Source: Curvibacter sp. (lineage in GTDB: Bacteria > Pseudomonadota > Gammaproteobacteria > Burkholderiales > Burkholderiaceae_C). Taken from it: 64,000 nucleotides of DNA. The position numbers and the translations under genes were made by a program. The notes under the pieces were generated by a model. That model saw only the letters and a list, made by a program, of their open reading frames with translations. It was not told where the DNA came from and did no database searches. The DNA lies in contig JAHRYV010000008.1 in NCBI GenBank assembly GCA_020621965.1, positions 19,902 to 83,901 of the forward strand, read 5' to 3'. This document shows positions 55,839 through 64,000 of this stretch, piece by piece (position 1 is the first letter of the stretch; every line of letters starts with the position of its first letter).

Positions 55839-57588
55839 GCTCAAACCGCGCCACGGTCTCGTCGCTGCGCTGGATCAGCGTCCAGGTGTGGCTGTGGTAG
55901 GTCGCCACGCTGTGCCGGTGTGCTATTGAAACAATAGCGCCGTTGCCGGCTTTCACCATTGCCATCAGTTTGCCGTAGAGGTTCCTCTCGGCCTCCTCGT
56001 CCAGCGCGCTGGTGGCCTCGTCGGCAAACACCCAGGCCGGCTTCTTGAGGAACACGCGCGCCAGCGCCAGGCGCTGCAACTCGCCGCCGGAGAGTTTCTG
56101 GCTCCAGGCGTCCACCACGTCGAGCTGGTCCGCCAGCTGCGGCAGCAGCGCGTCGCGCAGGGCCTGCTGGAGCGTGGCCTCGTCGTAGTTGGCGGCTGGC
56201 TCGGGGTAGGCCAGGGCGTCGCGCAGGCTGGCGTTGGGGAAGTAGGGGTGCTGCGGGATGAACATGCTCGACGCCGGCAGTTCCACCCGGCCCGAGGCCA
56301 GCGGCCAGATGCCGGCCAGGGCGCGGAACAGGGTGGACTTGCCGCTGCCCGAGGGACCGCTGAGCAGGATGCTGTCGCCCGGCTGCACCCGCAATTCCGT
56401 ATCGGCCAGCAGGCGGCTGCCGGTGGGCAGGTCCAGCGTGAGTTTGCTGACCTGCAGCCCCTGGCCGTTGCCGGTTTCGTGCTGCAACGGGGGGTGGCGG
56501 CTGGCATTGCGGATGGCGGCGTCGAAATGCGTCAGGCGGTCGGTGGTGGCGCGCCAGGCGGCCAGGTTGTCGTAGTTGTCGATGAACCAGGAGAGCGAGT
56601 CCTGCACACGGCTGAAGGCCGAGGCGATCTGCATCATGGCGCCGAGCTGGATGGCGCCGCTGAAAAAGCGCGGCGCCGCCACCAGGAAGGGGAACACCGC
56701 CGAGGCCTGGTAGAAGGTGGAGGTGAACATGGTCAGGCGCTTCTTGGCGTCGATCAGCTGCAGGTAGTTGCGCAGCACGTGGTCGAAGCGCAGGTTGAGC
56801 TGCTGGTTCTCCACCGTCTCGCCGCGGTCCAGGGCGATGGCCTCGCTGTACTCGCGCACCCGCACCAGGTGGTGGCGGAAGTCGGCCTCGCGGCGCTGCT
56901 GTTCGTAGTTCAGCGGGATCAGCCGGCGGCCCACGTAGTGCGTCAGCACGGTGCCCACGCCGCAGTAGAGGATGGCCACCCACAGCATGAAGCCGGGGAT
57001 CTCGAACTCCTGCCCGCCCAGGTGGAAGGTGAAGGCGCCGCTGAGCGCCCACAGGATGCCGACGAAGCTGACGAAGGTGACCAGGGCGTTGAGCAGCTCC
57101 ATGCTCAGGCCCACGGTGCGGGTGGTGAAGAGGTTGAGGTCCTCCTGCATGCGCTGGTCGGGGTTGTCGGGTGACTGGTCGGGCGCCAGCTGGGCGTAGC
57201 GTGTGAGCTCCAGGTGGTAATAGACTTGGTGGTCGAGCCAGCGCCTGAGGTAGTGGCGTGTCATCCAGGCGCGCCAGCGCATCTCCAGCTGCTGGGTCAG
57301 GTAGAACTTGTAGACCGCGATGATCACGTAGATGAAGGCCAGCACCGTGTAGCGGAAGAGCTGTTCGATGAAGACCGGGTAGTTCTTCTCCTGCAGGGCG
57401 TCGTAGAAGAAGCGGTTCCATTCGTTGAACAGCACCAGGGTGTAGACGAAACCCAGGTTGAGTCCAATGATGGCGGCCAGCAGGGAGCGCGCACGCCACT
57501 TTTCCTCGGACTTGAAGTAGGGCAGGGACAGCGCCCAGGTGCGCACCAGGAAGACCTTGAACTCAGCGGCTTTGTGGAGCAGGGACAT
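55825..57588 (-). CDS. ABC transporter with fused membrane and ATPase domains (YddA/ABCD-type)
   Basis: 587 residues from the ATG at 57588. The first ~340 residues form an ABC_membrane_2-type domain ([69 protein letters not shown], the EAA-like segment), as in YddA, SbmA-related and peroxisomal ABCD proteins. The ATPase has [24 protein letters not shown] and [11 protein letters not shown]. The substrate is not known; relatives move fatty acyl-CoA, B12 or peptides. A run of minus-strand genes (nucleotidase, TlpA-like) follows upstream by short gaps. Confidence 0.87.
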   Translation of the reverse strand: MSLLHKAAEFKVFLVRTWALSLPYFKSEEKWRARSLLAAIIGLNLGFVYTLVLFNEWNRFFYDALQEKNYPVFIEQLFRYTVLAFIYVIIAVYKFYLTQQLEMRWRAWMTRHYLRRWLDHQVYYHLELTRYAQLAPDQSPDNPDQRMQEDLNLFTTRTVGLSMELLNALVTFVSFVGILWALSGAFTFHLGGQEFEIPGFMLWVAILYCGVGTVLTHYVGRRLIPLNYEQQRREADFRHHLVRVREYSEAIALDRGETVENQQLNLRFDHVLRNYLQLIDAKKRLTMFTSTFYQASAVFPFLVAAPRFFSGAIQLGAMMQIASAFSRVQDSLSWFIDNYDNLAAWRATTDRLTHFDAAIRNASRHPPLQHETGNGQGLQVSKLTLDLPTGSRLLADTELRVQPGDSILLSGPSGSGKSTLFRALAGIWPLASGRVELPASSMFIPQHPYFPNASLRDALAYPEPAANYDEATLQQALRDALLPQLADQLDVVDAWSQKLSGGELQRLALARVFLKKPAWVFADEATSALDEEAERNLYGKLMAMVKAGNGAIVSIAHRHSVATYHSHTWTLIQRSDETVARFELKQA

Positions 57589-57607
57589 TGGAGGACTCGC
57601 GGAGGAT

Positions 57608-58516
57608 TCAGGGGTTGGCGACGCCGCTGGCCACATGACCCGAGGGCACGTGCTGGGCGGCGGATTCGATGTGACCGGTCTGGTCGTCGAAGAAGAAGTC
57701 GGGTTCGAACTCGCGCAGGAATTCGCCCTTGGGTAGGCCGCCGAGGAACATGGCCTCGTCGACCTCGATGTTCCATTCCATCAGGGTGCGGATGGCACGC
57801 TCGTGGGCCGGCGCGCTGCGCGCGGTCACCAGCGCGGTGCGGATGTACATGGTGGGCGTACCCTCCTGCTGCAGCCGGTGCAGCGCGGCCAGCAGCGGCT
57901 TGAAGGGGCCGGCCGACAGCGGCAGGTGCGCCTTGGCGCGTTCGTGCTGCTGGAAGGCGGAGAGGCCCTGGGCCTGGAACACACGCTCGGCCTCGTCGCT
58001 GAAGAGTACGGCGTCGCCGTCGAAGGCGATGCGCACCTCGTGCGGGTGGTTGTCCTTGGCCTGCACGGAATGCGTGGCCACGGTGGCGGCGGGAAAGCCC
58101 TGGGCCAGCGCCGCGCGCACGTCCTGCGGGTTGGCCGACAGGAAGAGGTTGGCGTTGAGCGGCTTGAGGTAGCGCCAGGGCGACTGGCCGCGCGTGAAGG
58201 CGCCGCGCTCGATGGGCAGGCCGTAGTGCTGGGCCGAGCGGAACACACGCATGCCCGAGACCGGGTCGTTGCGCGAGAGGATGACCACCTCCACCCGCTG
58301 GGCCTGCGCGTCGTTGAAGGCCAGCAGCTTCTTGACCATGGAGAAGGCCACGCCGGGTTTGGCCGGCTGCTCCAGCTTGTCGAGCTGCAGCTTCATGTAG
58401 GCGCGGTCCTTGTGCGGGCCGTGGCCGTGCTCGAAGACCTTGTTCTCTTCCTCGAAGTCGAACAGGGCGCGCGAGGAAATGGCGACGACGAGTTTGCCGT
58501 CCAGTGATGCAGCCAT
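57608..58516 (-). CDS. 5'-nucleotidase (cytosolic cN-I-like family)
   Basis: 302 residues. The first motif is KLVVAISSRALFDFEEE (a DxD-type HAD relative where the region is SRALFD), followed by FDGDAVLFSDEAERVF with the catalytic aspartates and PDFFFDDQTGHIESA at the end, the signature of the Pfam '5-nucleotidase' family related to cytosolic 5'-nucleotidase I. It should dephosphorylate nucleoside monophosphates. It lies 19 bp upstream of the ABC gene and may be co-transcribed. Confidence 0.85.
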   Translation of the reverse strand: MAASLDGKLVVAISSRALFDFEEENKVFEHGHGPHKDRAYMKLQLDKLEQPAKPGVAFSMVKKLLAFNDAQAQRVEVVILSRNDPVSGMRVFRSAQHYGLPIERGAFTRGQSPWRYLKPLNANLFLSANPQDVRAALAQGFPAATVATHSVQAKDNHPHEVRIAFDGDAVLFSDEAERVFQAQGLSAFQQHERAKAHLPLSAGPFKPLLAALHRLQQEGTPTMYIRTALVTARSAPAHERAIRTLMEWNIEVDEAMFLGGLPKGEFLREFEPDFFFDDQTGHIESAAQHVPSGHVASGVANP

Positions 58517-58542
58517 GGCGTCTCCCTAGTTTTTTGTCGGTC

Positions 58543-59112
58543 TCAGGTGGCCCAGCGCGCCAGCAACTCCACGTCTTCCGGGAACAGCTGGCCGCGCTCG
58601 GCCTGCAGCACGCGGCCGTCGCGCCCGCGCACCAGGGTGATGGGCAGGCCCTTGGGTTTCGGGAGCACGCGATGGATCTCGGGTGTGACGTAACCGGCCG
58701 GGAAGGTGTAGCCCTTCTTCTTCAGATAGGTCAGGGCCTCGTCGGGCTTGCGGTCGATGGACAGGGTCAGCAGTTGCAGCCCCCGCGGCCCTTGCGCGCG
58801 CTGCGTCTCCCAGAGCTTCTGCATCTCGGGGCTTTGCAGGGCGCAGAAGGGGCAGGTGCTGGCCCACCAGTAGATCACCAGCACCCGGCCCTCGGCCTGG
58901 GCCGGGCGGAACACGCTGCCGTCGAGCAGTTTGACTTCGGTCAAGGTCAGCGGCGAGCCGACGGCCGGCAGGGGCCCGGCCTGGGCCTCGACACTGGGGG
59001 ACGACGGGGCCGGGGCGGCGGCCTGGGCCAGCACCTGGCTGCCCTGGCCCAGCGCCAGACTTCCGCCCAGCAGCGCGGCACCGGTGACGATCTGTCGACG
59101 CTCAGGATTCAT
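58543..59112 (-). CDS. TlpA/ResA-like periplasmic thioredoxin
   Basis: 189 residues from the ATG at 59112. The start has a twin-arginine-like lead (MNPERRQIVTGAALLGGSLALG), so Tat export is possible. The thioredoxin fold shows WWASTCPFCALQSPEMQKLW, with active-site CPFC, and the cis-proline GLPITLV. It is a TlpA/ResA-type thiol-disulfide protein of the periplasm, often linked with cytochrome c maturation or oxidative folding. It is divergent from the Crp/Fnr gene beside the sulfide oxidation genes, which need cytochrome c. Confidence 0.87.
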   Translation of the reverse strand: MNPERRQIVTGAALLGGSLALGQGSQVLAQAAAPAPSSPSVEAQAGPLPAVGSPLTLTEVKLLDGSVFRPAQAEGRVLVIYWWASTCPFCALQSPEMQKLWETQRAQGPRGLQLLTLSIDRKPDEALTYLKKKGYTFPAGYVTPEIHRVLPKPKGLPITLVRGRDGRVLQAERGQLFPEDVELLARWAT

Positions 59113-59234
59113 GGTGACGATCTTAGCGCCTGCACTCTCGCGGGCGCTGGGGACAAACCCCTCCGCCCGGGCGCGGATCGGCCGATCTGTATACACTACG
59201 GGGTATTTTGTCACCCAGTTGACATGAAGCAGCC

Positions 59235-59942
59235 ATGATCCCGATCTATCCCGAATCCACCTGGCGCGGCACCTCGGACTGCCGCAGCTGCGGCATTCGC
59301 GACATGGCCCTGTTCGCCAACCTGAACGAGCAGGACTTCGACATGATCCATGCGCCGATCGACGATCTCGTGTTTCCGTCCGGTGCGCTGCTGTACGCCG
59401 AGGGCGCGCGCGCCCGAGGCATCTTCACCCTGCGCAGCGGCATGATCAAGCTGGTGCGGGTGACGGCCGACGGCCGCCAGCGCATCGTGCGCGTGCTGCG
59501 GGCCGGCGACGTGGCGGGCCTGGAGGCGCTGGGCTCAGGACACTACGACTGCGAGGCCGTGGCCCTGACCGAGATTGCCGTGTGCCGCCTGCCGCTGGAG
59601 GTGATCCACACCCTGGGGGCCAGCAGCCCGCGCCTGCATCTGCGCCTGATGCAGAAGTGGCAGCAGGCGCTGAAGGATGCCGACGACTGGCTGGCGGACC
59701 TCAATTTCGGCACCGCGCGCCAGCGGGTCTCCAACTTCATCCTCAAGATGCGGCATCCGGCCGACGACCACACCGTCACGCTGTTCGCGCGCGACGACAT
59801 GGGCGCCATGCTGGACCTCCAGCTCGAGACCGTGAGCCGCGAGGTCAGCCGTCTGGTGCGCGAGGCGGTGCTGGAGCCGCTGGACAAGCACGGCCGCATC
59901 TACCGCCTGCGCGAGCCGCAGCGCCTGCAGTCGGCAGCCTGA
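59235..59942 (+). CDS. Crp/Fnr-family transcriptional regulator
   Basis: 235 residues. The N-terminus has CRSCGIRDM (cysteines at ~17 and 20), a cyclic-nucleotide-binding-like beta barrel (~30-130), and a C-terminal HTH (RDDMGAMLDLQLETVSREVSRLVREAVLEP). Only two N-terminal cysteines are close together; FNR uses four, with another candidate at HYDCEA near residue 98. Direct [4Fe-4S] oxygen sensing is thus uncertain. It is located 163 bp upstream of fccA with an FNR-like box in the gap, so it probably regulates sulfide oxidation and perhaps itself. Confidence 0.88.
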   Translation: MIPIYPESTWRGTSDCRSCGIRDMALFANLNEQDFDMIHAPIDDLVFPSGALLYAEGARARGIFTLRSGMIKLVRVTADGRQRIVRVLRAGDVAGLEALGSGHYDCEAVALTEIAVCRLPLEVIHTLGASSPRLHLRLMQKWQQALKDADDWLADLNFGTARQRVSNFILKMRHPADDHTVTLFARDDMGAMLDLQLETVSREVSRLVREAVLEPLDKHGRIYRLREPQRLQSAA

Positions 59943-60010
59943 GGGGCGGGAACAGCCCCCCCCGCGCGGCGTGCAGGAATGCACGGTTCCACCCTCATGT
60001 CACCGGAATA

Positions 60011-60024
60011 CTGATCAAGATCAA
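60011..60024. promoter_or_regulatory. FNR-like box upstream of fccA
   Basis: CTGATCAAGATCAA matches the consensus TTGAT-N4-ATCAA with one mismatch. It lies about 82-95 bp before the fccA start and after the Crp/Fnr regulator gene, the position expected of an activator site. Confidence 0.55.
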
Positions 60025-60105
60025 GTCTTGTCTCGGTTCCGCTTTGCGCGGCCCCCACCCGCCCGTTAGCATCAAAAACATTAATAAGGTAGGGGAATTT
60101 GCGAC

Positions 60106-60426
60106 ATGTTGACCAGGCATTTTGTGTTGATTGCGGGTGGGTGGGCACTCGCTTGCGCGTCCGCAATGGCGCAGGGCGCCGGGGGTGGCGGAAACGATTT
60201 CCAGGCCGTTTTGTGGGGGACCGGCTGCATGAGCTGCCACGGCACCGACGGCCGGGCCGAGGGCACGGGCCTGAGCATCGGGGGGCGCAACGCCGACGAG
60301 CTCTATGACCTGCTGCTGGCCTACAAATCGGGCAGGCGGACCGCCACCATCATGGACCAGCACGCCCGCGGCTACAGCGATGCCGAGCTCAAGCGCATCG
60401 CGGTCTTCTTCTCCAGCCTGAAGTGA
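60106..60426 (+). CDS. fccA: Flavocytochrome c sulfide dehydrogenase, cytochrome subunit
   Basis: 106 residues with a signal peptide (ends ASAMAQ near 23). One c-type heme motif CMSCH (~41-45) with downstream methionine M83 (TATIMDQHARGYSD) as a probable axial ligand makes it a mono-heme form. The gene lies 10 bp before fccB, so they form the FCSD complex. Electrons from sulfide pass from the flavoprotein to this heme and on to the respiratory chain. The short mono-heme subunit differs from the di-heme Allochromatium type but is known in other bacteria. Confidence 0.88.
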   Translation: MLTRHFVLIAGGWALACASAMAQGAGGGGNDFQAVLWGTGCMSCHGTDGRAEGTGLSIGGRNADELYDLLLAYKSGRRTATIMDQHARGYSDAELKRIAVFFSSLK

Positions 60427-60436
60427 AGGGACTGCC

Positions 60437-61699
60437 ATGCAACTGACACGACGCACCCTGTTGAGCGCCGGCGCGGCCTCCCTGGTCGCCAGCCCCTGGG
60501 CCGCGCACGCGCAAAGTGGCCAGAACGTGGTTGTCATCGGCGGCGGCTTCGGTGGTGCCACGGCGGCCAAGTACCTCAAGCGCTTCAATCCCGCGCTGAA
60601 GGTCACGCTGATCGAACCGAACGGCGAATTCGTCATGTGCCCGATGAGCAACCGCGTCATCAACGGTGGCATGTCGCTGCGCGAAATCTCCCGCCCCTAT
60701 GACCGCTTCGTCGCCAAATACGATCTGCGCTGGCTGCGCGCGGCCGCCGACGAGATCGACCCCGTGCGGCGCGAGGTGCGCGTGGGCCGCGAGCGCGTGC
60801 CTTATGACCGCCTGATCGTCTCGCCTGGGGTGGACTACGACTACGACGGCATTGCCGGCCTGGAGTCGCCGCAGGCCCAGGCGCTGGTGCCGCATGCCTG
60901 GAAGGCCGGCGAACAGACGCAGCGGCTCAGGGAGATGCTCTATTCGTTGCCGCAGGGCGGCACCATCGCCATGCACATCCCCAAGGTGCCCTACCGCTGC
61001 CCGCCGGGCCCCTACGAACGGGCCAGCCTGATTGCCCACTTCCTGAAGATCCGCAACCCCAAGGCCAAGCTGCTGGTGTTCGACAGCAACCCCGAGATCC
61101 AGGCCAAGAAGGGCCTGTTCGAGGCGGCCTGGAAGAGCCAGTACGCCGGCGTGCTGGAGTACGTGCCGAACGCCGAGGTGGAGAAGGTCGACGCGACCAG
61201 CCGCACGCTGCACCTGGCGGTGCAGGGGGCGCAGAAGGTCGACGTGCTCAACCTGATTCCGCCGCAGCGCGCCGGCGCCATTGCCCGGCGCAGCGGGCTG
61301 GCCAATGTCGGCGAGCGCTGGTGCGAGGTGGATTTCCTGAGCTACGAGTCGACCAAGCACAAGAACATCCACGTGCTGGGCGACTCGGTGGCCGGGGCCC
61401 CGGGCATGCCCAAGTCGGGCCATATGGCCAATCAGGAGGGCAAGGTCTGCGCCGGTGCCATCGCCGCGCTGTCGCTGGGCCAGCCGGTGCCGGACCAGCC
61501 CATCATCGCCAACACCTGCTACAGCTTCGTGAACCAGACCGACGTGATCCACGTGGCCGGCGTCTACCGCTACGAGAGCGCCAAGAAGACCATGGTCCCG
61601 GTGAAGGGCGCTGGCGGCCTGTCGGCGGCACCGACCTCGGGCGAGGGTGTTTACGCCATGGCCTGGGCCATCAACATCCTGAACGACACGCTGGGCTGA
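60437..61699 (+). CDS. fccB: Flavocytochrome c sulfide dehydrogenase, flavoprotein subunit
   Basis: 420 residues. A twin-arginine signal (LTRRTLLSAGAASLVASP) is followed by the FAD motif VVVIGGGFGGATAAKYL. Redox-active cysteines fit the PYRCPPGPYERA and NTCYSFV segments seen in FccB/SoxF. The FAD C-terminal region is HVLGDSVAGAPGMPKSG. It oxidises sulfide to sulfur or polysulfide in the periplasm, passing electrons to FccA. It is the last gene of the pair and convergent to the CbbR-like gene (37 bp). Confidence 0.92.
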   Translation: MQLTRRTLLSAGAASLVASPWAAHAQSGQNVVVIGGGFGGATAAKYLKRFNPALKVTLIEPNGEFVMCPMSNRVINGGMSLREISRPYDRFVAKYDLRWLRAAADEIDPVRREVRVGRERVPYDRLIVSPGVDYDYDGIAGLESPQAQALVPHAWKAGEQTQRLREMLYSLPQGGTIAMHIPKVPYRCPPGPYERASLIAHFLKIRNPKAKLLVFDSNPEIQAKKGLFEAAWKSQYAGVLEYVPNAEVEKVDATSRTLHLAVQGAQKVDVLNLIPPQRAGAIARRSGLANVGERWCEVDFLSYESTKHKNIHVLGDSVAGAPGMPKSGHMANQEGKVCAGAIAALSLGQPVPDQPIIANTCYSFVNQTDVIHVAGVYRYESAKKTMVPVKGAGGLSAAPTSGEGVYAMAWAINILNDTLG

Positions 61700-61736
61700 G
61701 GCCGGCGGCGACGGGCTCAGGGCCCGTGAACAGGCC

Positions 61737-62648
61737 CTAGGCCCAGGACTCGATCAGCGGCTCGGCCTGTTCGATCAGGAACTTCTTGAAGGACTGGGCC
61801 GCGGGCGAGAGTTTCTTCTGGCGCAGGTGGGTGATGTACCACTTGCCCACGATGGGCATGCCGCTGATGTCCAGCAGCGCCAGGTGACCGGCGGCCAACT
61901 CGTGGCGCACCGTGCGCAGCGAGAGGAAGGCCAGGCCCATGCCGGCCATGACGGCCTGCTTGATGGTCTCGTTGCTGGGCATCTCCATGGCCACCTTGAT
62001 CGGCATCTCGTACTGCTCGAACAGGCGTTCCATTGCGGCCCGGGTGCCCGAGCCCTGCTCGCGCACCACGAAGGGGTGCTCCTTCAACATGTCGAAGGCC
62101 ATGCGCTTGCGGCGCGCCAGCGCGTGGTCCGGCGGCGCCACGATGCCCAGCGGGTTGCTGGCGAAGGGCGTGGCCTCGCAGTCCAGGTTGGCCGGGGCGC
62201 GGCCCATGACCACCAGGTCGAGCTCGTTGCGTGCCAGCATGCCCAGGATGTTGTCGCGGTTGTCGATGTGCAGCACCACGTCGATGCCGGGCATCAGCTT
62301 GGAGAAGCGCACCAGCAGCATGGGGACGAAATACTTGGCCGTGCTGACGATGCCCAGTTCGATGCGGCCCTTTTTCGCGCCCACGTGCTCGGCCATGCTG
62401 GCTTCGAGGTCCTTGAGCTTGCCCATGGCGGCGATGGCATGGGTCAGGAATTCCTGGCCGGCATGGGTGAGCTGGATGTTGCGGCCCACCGGTTCGATCA
62501 GCGAGAGGCCGAAGGCCTCTTCCAGCTGGCGGATCTGCATCGAGACGGCCGGTTGTGTGACGAACAGGCGTTCGGCGGCGCGCGAGACGGACTTTTCGCG
62601 GGCCACTTCGATGAAGGTCTGCAGTTGCTTGAGCGTGTAATTGCGCAT
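61737..62648 (-). CDS. CbbR-like LysR regulator, distal copy
   Basis: 303 residues from the ATG at 62648; an upstream TTG in the frame is less likely. The N-terminal LysR HTH (YTLKQLQTFIEVAREKSVSRAAERLFVTQPAVSMQIRQLEE) is followed by a substrate-binding domain with GIVSTAKYFVPMLL and REQGSGTRAAMER, the pattern seen in CbbR. Its divergence from the cbbL-proximal copy suggests a different effector or target, maybe fccAB. A palindrome (62682-62696) sits in its promoter region. Confidence 0.85.
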   Translation of the reverse strand: MRNYTLKQLQTFIEVAREKSVSRAAERLFVTQPAVSMQIRQLEEAFGLSLIEPVGRNIQLTHAGQEFLTHAIAAMGKLKDLEASMAEHVGAKKGRIELGIVSTAKYFVPMLLVRFSKLMPGIDVVLHIDNRDNILGMLARNELDLVVMGRAPANLDCEATPFASNPLGIVAPPDHALARRKRMAFDMLKEHPFVVREQGSGTRAAMERLFEQYEMPIKVAMEMPSNETIKQAVMAGMGLAFLSLRTVRHELAAGHLALLDISGMPIVGKWYITHLRQKKLSPAAQSFKKFLIEQAEPLIESWA

Positions 62649-62681
62649 GTTTGGATCAGAAAAACCTGATGTCAGCTTCAG

Positions 62682-62696
62682 CAAATATTATATTTG
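62682..62696. promoter_or_regulatory. Palindrome in front of the distal CbbR-like gene
   Basis: CAAATAT-T-ATATTTG is a perfect 7-bp inverted repeat with one central base, containing ATA-N7-TAT typical of LysR-type sites. It lies about 35-50 bp upstream of the ATG at 62648, so autoregulation is likely. Confidence 0.6.
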
Positions 62697-62707
62697 TTGA
62701 TGGGTGC

Positions 62708-63658
62708 TCAGCTCCCGGGCTCCGAACGGTCCATGCGGATATGGCGGCCGAACTGCTCGGCCAGGAAGACCTCGCCGCGTTCCAGGATGAAATAACGCAA
62801 GGCCTCGGCCGCGGGCGACAACAGCTTGGACAGGGTGTGCACCACGTTCCAGGCCCGCACCACCGGGCTGCCTTCCACCTCCAGGATGGCCAGCAGCTGG
62901 TTGTCCAGCTCCAGGCCGATGGTGTGCAGCGACAGGAAGCTCAGGCCCATGCCGGCCATCACGGCCTGCTTGATGGTTTCGTTGCTGGACATCTCCATCG
63001 TCACCTTGGGCGTGAAGTTGGCGTCCTTGAAGAACTTCTCCATCGCCGCGCGGGTGCCTGAACCCTGTTCGCGCACGATGAAGCTGTATTGCTGCAGCGC
63101 CTGCACGGTCAGCTGGCCGCGGCGCAGCAGCGGGTGATCCACCGGGGCCACGAAGACGTGCGGGTGGGCGGCAAAGGGTTCGGCGCGGGTGGCCATCTCC
63201 TTCGGGGGGCGGCCCATGATGGCGATGTCCACCTCGTTGCCCTGCAGCATCTGGACCAGGCGCTCGCGGTTGCTCACGATGAGCTTGACCTCGATGCCCT
63301 CGTGCTCGCGCTGGAACTCCGCCAGCAGGCGCGGCATGAAATATTTGGCCGTGCTGACCATGCCGATGGTGAGCGTGCCGATCTCCAGCTTCTGCAGGCG
63401 CGCCGCCGCGTCCTCGGCGTCTTTCAGCGTCGCGAGGATCTTGCGGGCATAGACCAGCATGTATTCGCCGGCCGTGGTCAGCGCCACCTGCTTGCCCTTG
63501 CGCTCGAACAGCGGCATGCCGACGTGGCCTTCGAGCTCCTTGATTTGCATCGTCACGGCCGGCGGCGTAAGGTGGAGCGCGGCCGCCGCCTTGCTGAAGC
63601 TGAGCTGGCGCGCGACCTCGTTGAACACCCGCAGCTGACGGAAGGTTGCGTTCTTCAT
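62708..63658 (-). CDS. cbbR: RuBisCO operon regulator CbbR
   Basis: 316 residues from the ATG at 63658. HTH: TFRQLRVFNEVARQLSFSKAAAALHLTPPAVTMQIKELE; effector domain with IGMVSTAKYFMPRLL, RPPKEMATRAEPFAAHP and REQGSGTRAAMEKFF, all characteristic of CbbR. It is divergent from cbbL with 105 bp between, the standard cbbR-cbbL arrangement, and should activate the operon in response to metabolites such as RuBP or NADPH. A second CbbR-like gene lies just downstream. Confidence 0.92.
   Translation of the reverse strand: MKNATFRQLRVFNEVARQLSFSKAAAALHLTPPAVTMQIKELEGHVGMPLFERKGKQVALTTAGEYMLVYARKILATLKDAEDAAARLQKLEIGTLTIGMVSTAKYFMPRLLAEFQREHEGIEVKLIVSNRERLVQMLQGNEVDIAIMGRPPKEMATRAEPFAAHPHVFVAPVDHPLLRRGQLTVQALQQYSFIVREQGSGTRAAMEKFFKDANFTPKVTMEMSSNETIKQAVMAGMGLSFLSLHTIGLELDNQLLAILEVEGSPVVRAWNVVHTLSKLLSPAAEALRYFILERGEVFLAEQFGRHIRMDRSEPGS

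Positions 63659-64000
<342 letters not shown>

Noticed and set aside
60085..60092. TAAGGTAG before fccA as a CbbR half-site
   Set aside because: It coincides with the fccA ribosome binding site (AGGTAGGGGAA), and no inverted partner is present.

Overview
The window looks like one chromosomal contig from a GC-rich betaproteobacterium of the order Burkholderiales, probably Comamonadaceae-like and capable of sulfur-based chemolithoautotrophy. This assignment rests on gene content read by eye: the right edge enters a red-type (form IC) RuBisCO large subunit gene with two CbbR-like regulators. Just before it are flavocytochrome c sulfide dehydrogenase genes (fccAB), and the left edge cuts a rhodanese. 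No database search was possible.

Layout. 1-5.7 kb: rhodanese end, dtd, and an envelope cluster (FecR-domain protein, coiled-coil protein, two tandemly duplicated TPR-PDZ lipoproteins). 5.7-9 kb: ybeY/phoH-like opposite ruvA-ruvB, with a 1-base deletion in ruvB. 9-13 kb: four-gene ABC export operon ending in a MipA/OmpV protein. 12.9-14.9 kb: a fused AGMO-like hydroxylase/YhhN gene broken by a 266-bp MITE-like insert with perfect 26-bp terminal inverted repeats. 15-17.6 kb: orphan lipoprotein between REP-like motifs, then hipBA. 17.7-34.9 kb: housekeeping genes (DSD1-type PLP enzyme, ttcA with two 1-base deletions, folB/folM-like, trxC, cca, slt, 5-FCL, glmU, Lrp regulator). 35-37.3 kb: glmS followed by two further copies of its own 3' end. 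37.3-41.4 kb: diguanylate cyclase, nadC, thiolase. 41.4-55 kb: a type I secretion locus. 55-59.1 kb: queC, ABC transporter, nucleotidase, TlpA-like protein. 59.2-64 kb: Crp/Fnr regulator, fccAB, two CbbRs, start of cbbL.

How it fits together. The right end forms a sulfide-oxidation and CO2-fixation unit: an FNR-like box lies between the Crp/Fnr gene and fccA, and inverted repeats suited to CbbR lie between cbbR and cbbL. The type I secretion locus encodes an HlyB-like ABC protein, an HlyD-like adaptor, a small LuxR-type regulator, a lipoprotein, a 2097-residue RTX protein with a class-3-lipase-like N-terminus, and a 584-residue RTX protein built of 141-residue modules. The two RTX proteins share a C-terminal region ending in NPVIxANWQ, the probable secretion signal. 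No TolC-type gene is present.

Most notable: (1) three tandem glmS 3' ends that all encode [14 protein letters not shown] with only synonymous differences and hairpins that partly covary, which looks like integration scars; (2) the RTX lipase next to a lipoprotein whose paralogue is an orphan about 31 kb away, a possible effector/immunity pair; (3) the MITE-like element in a fusion of two putative ether-lipid-cleaving domains. No tRNA, rRNA or CRISPR array was recognised.
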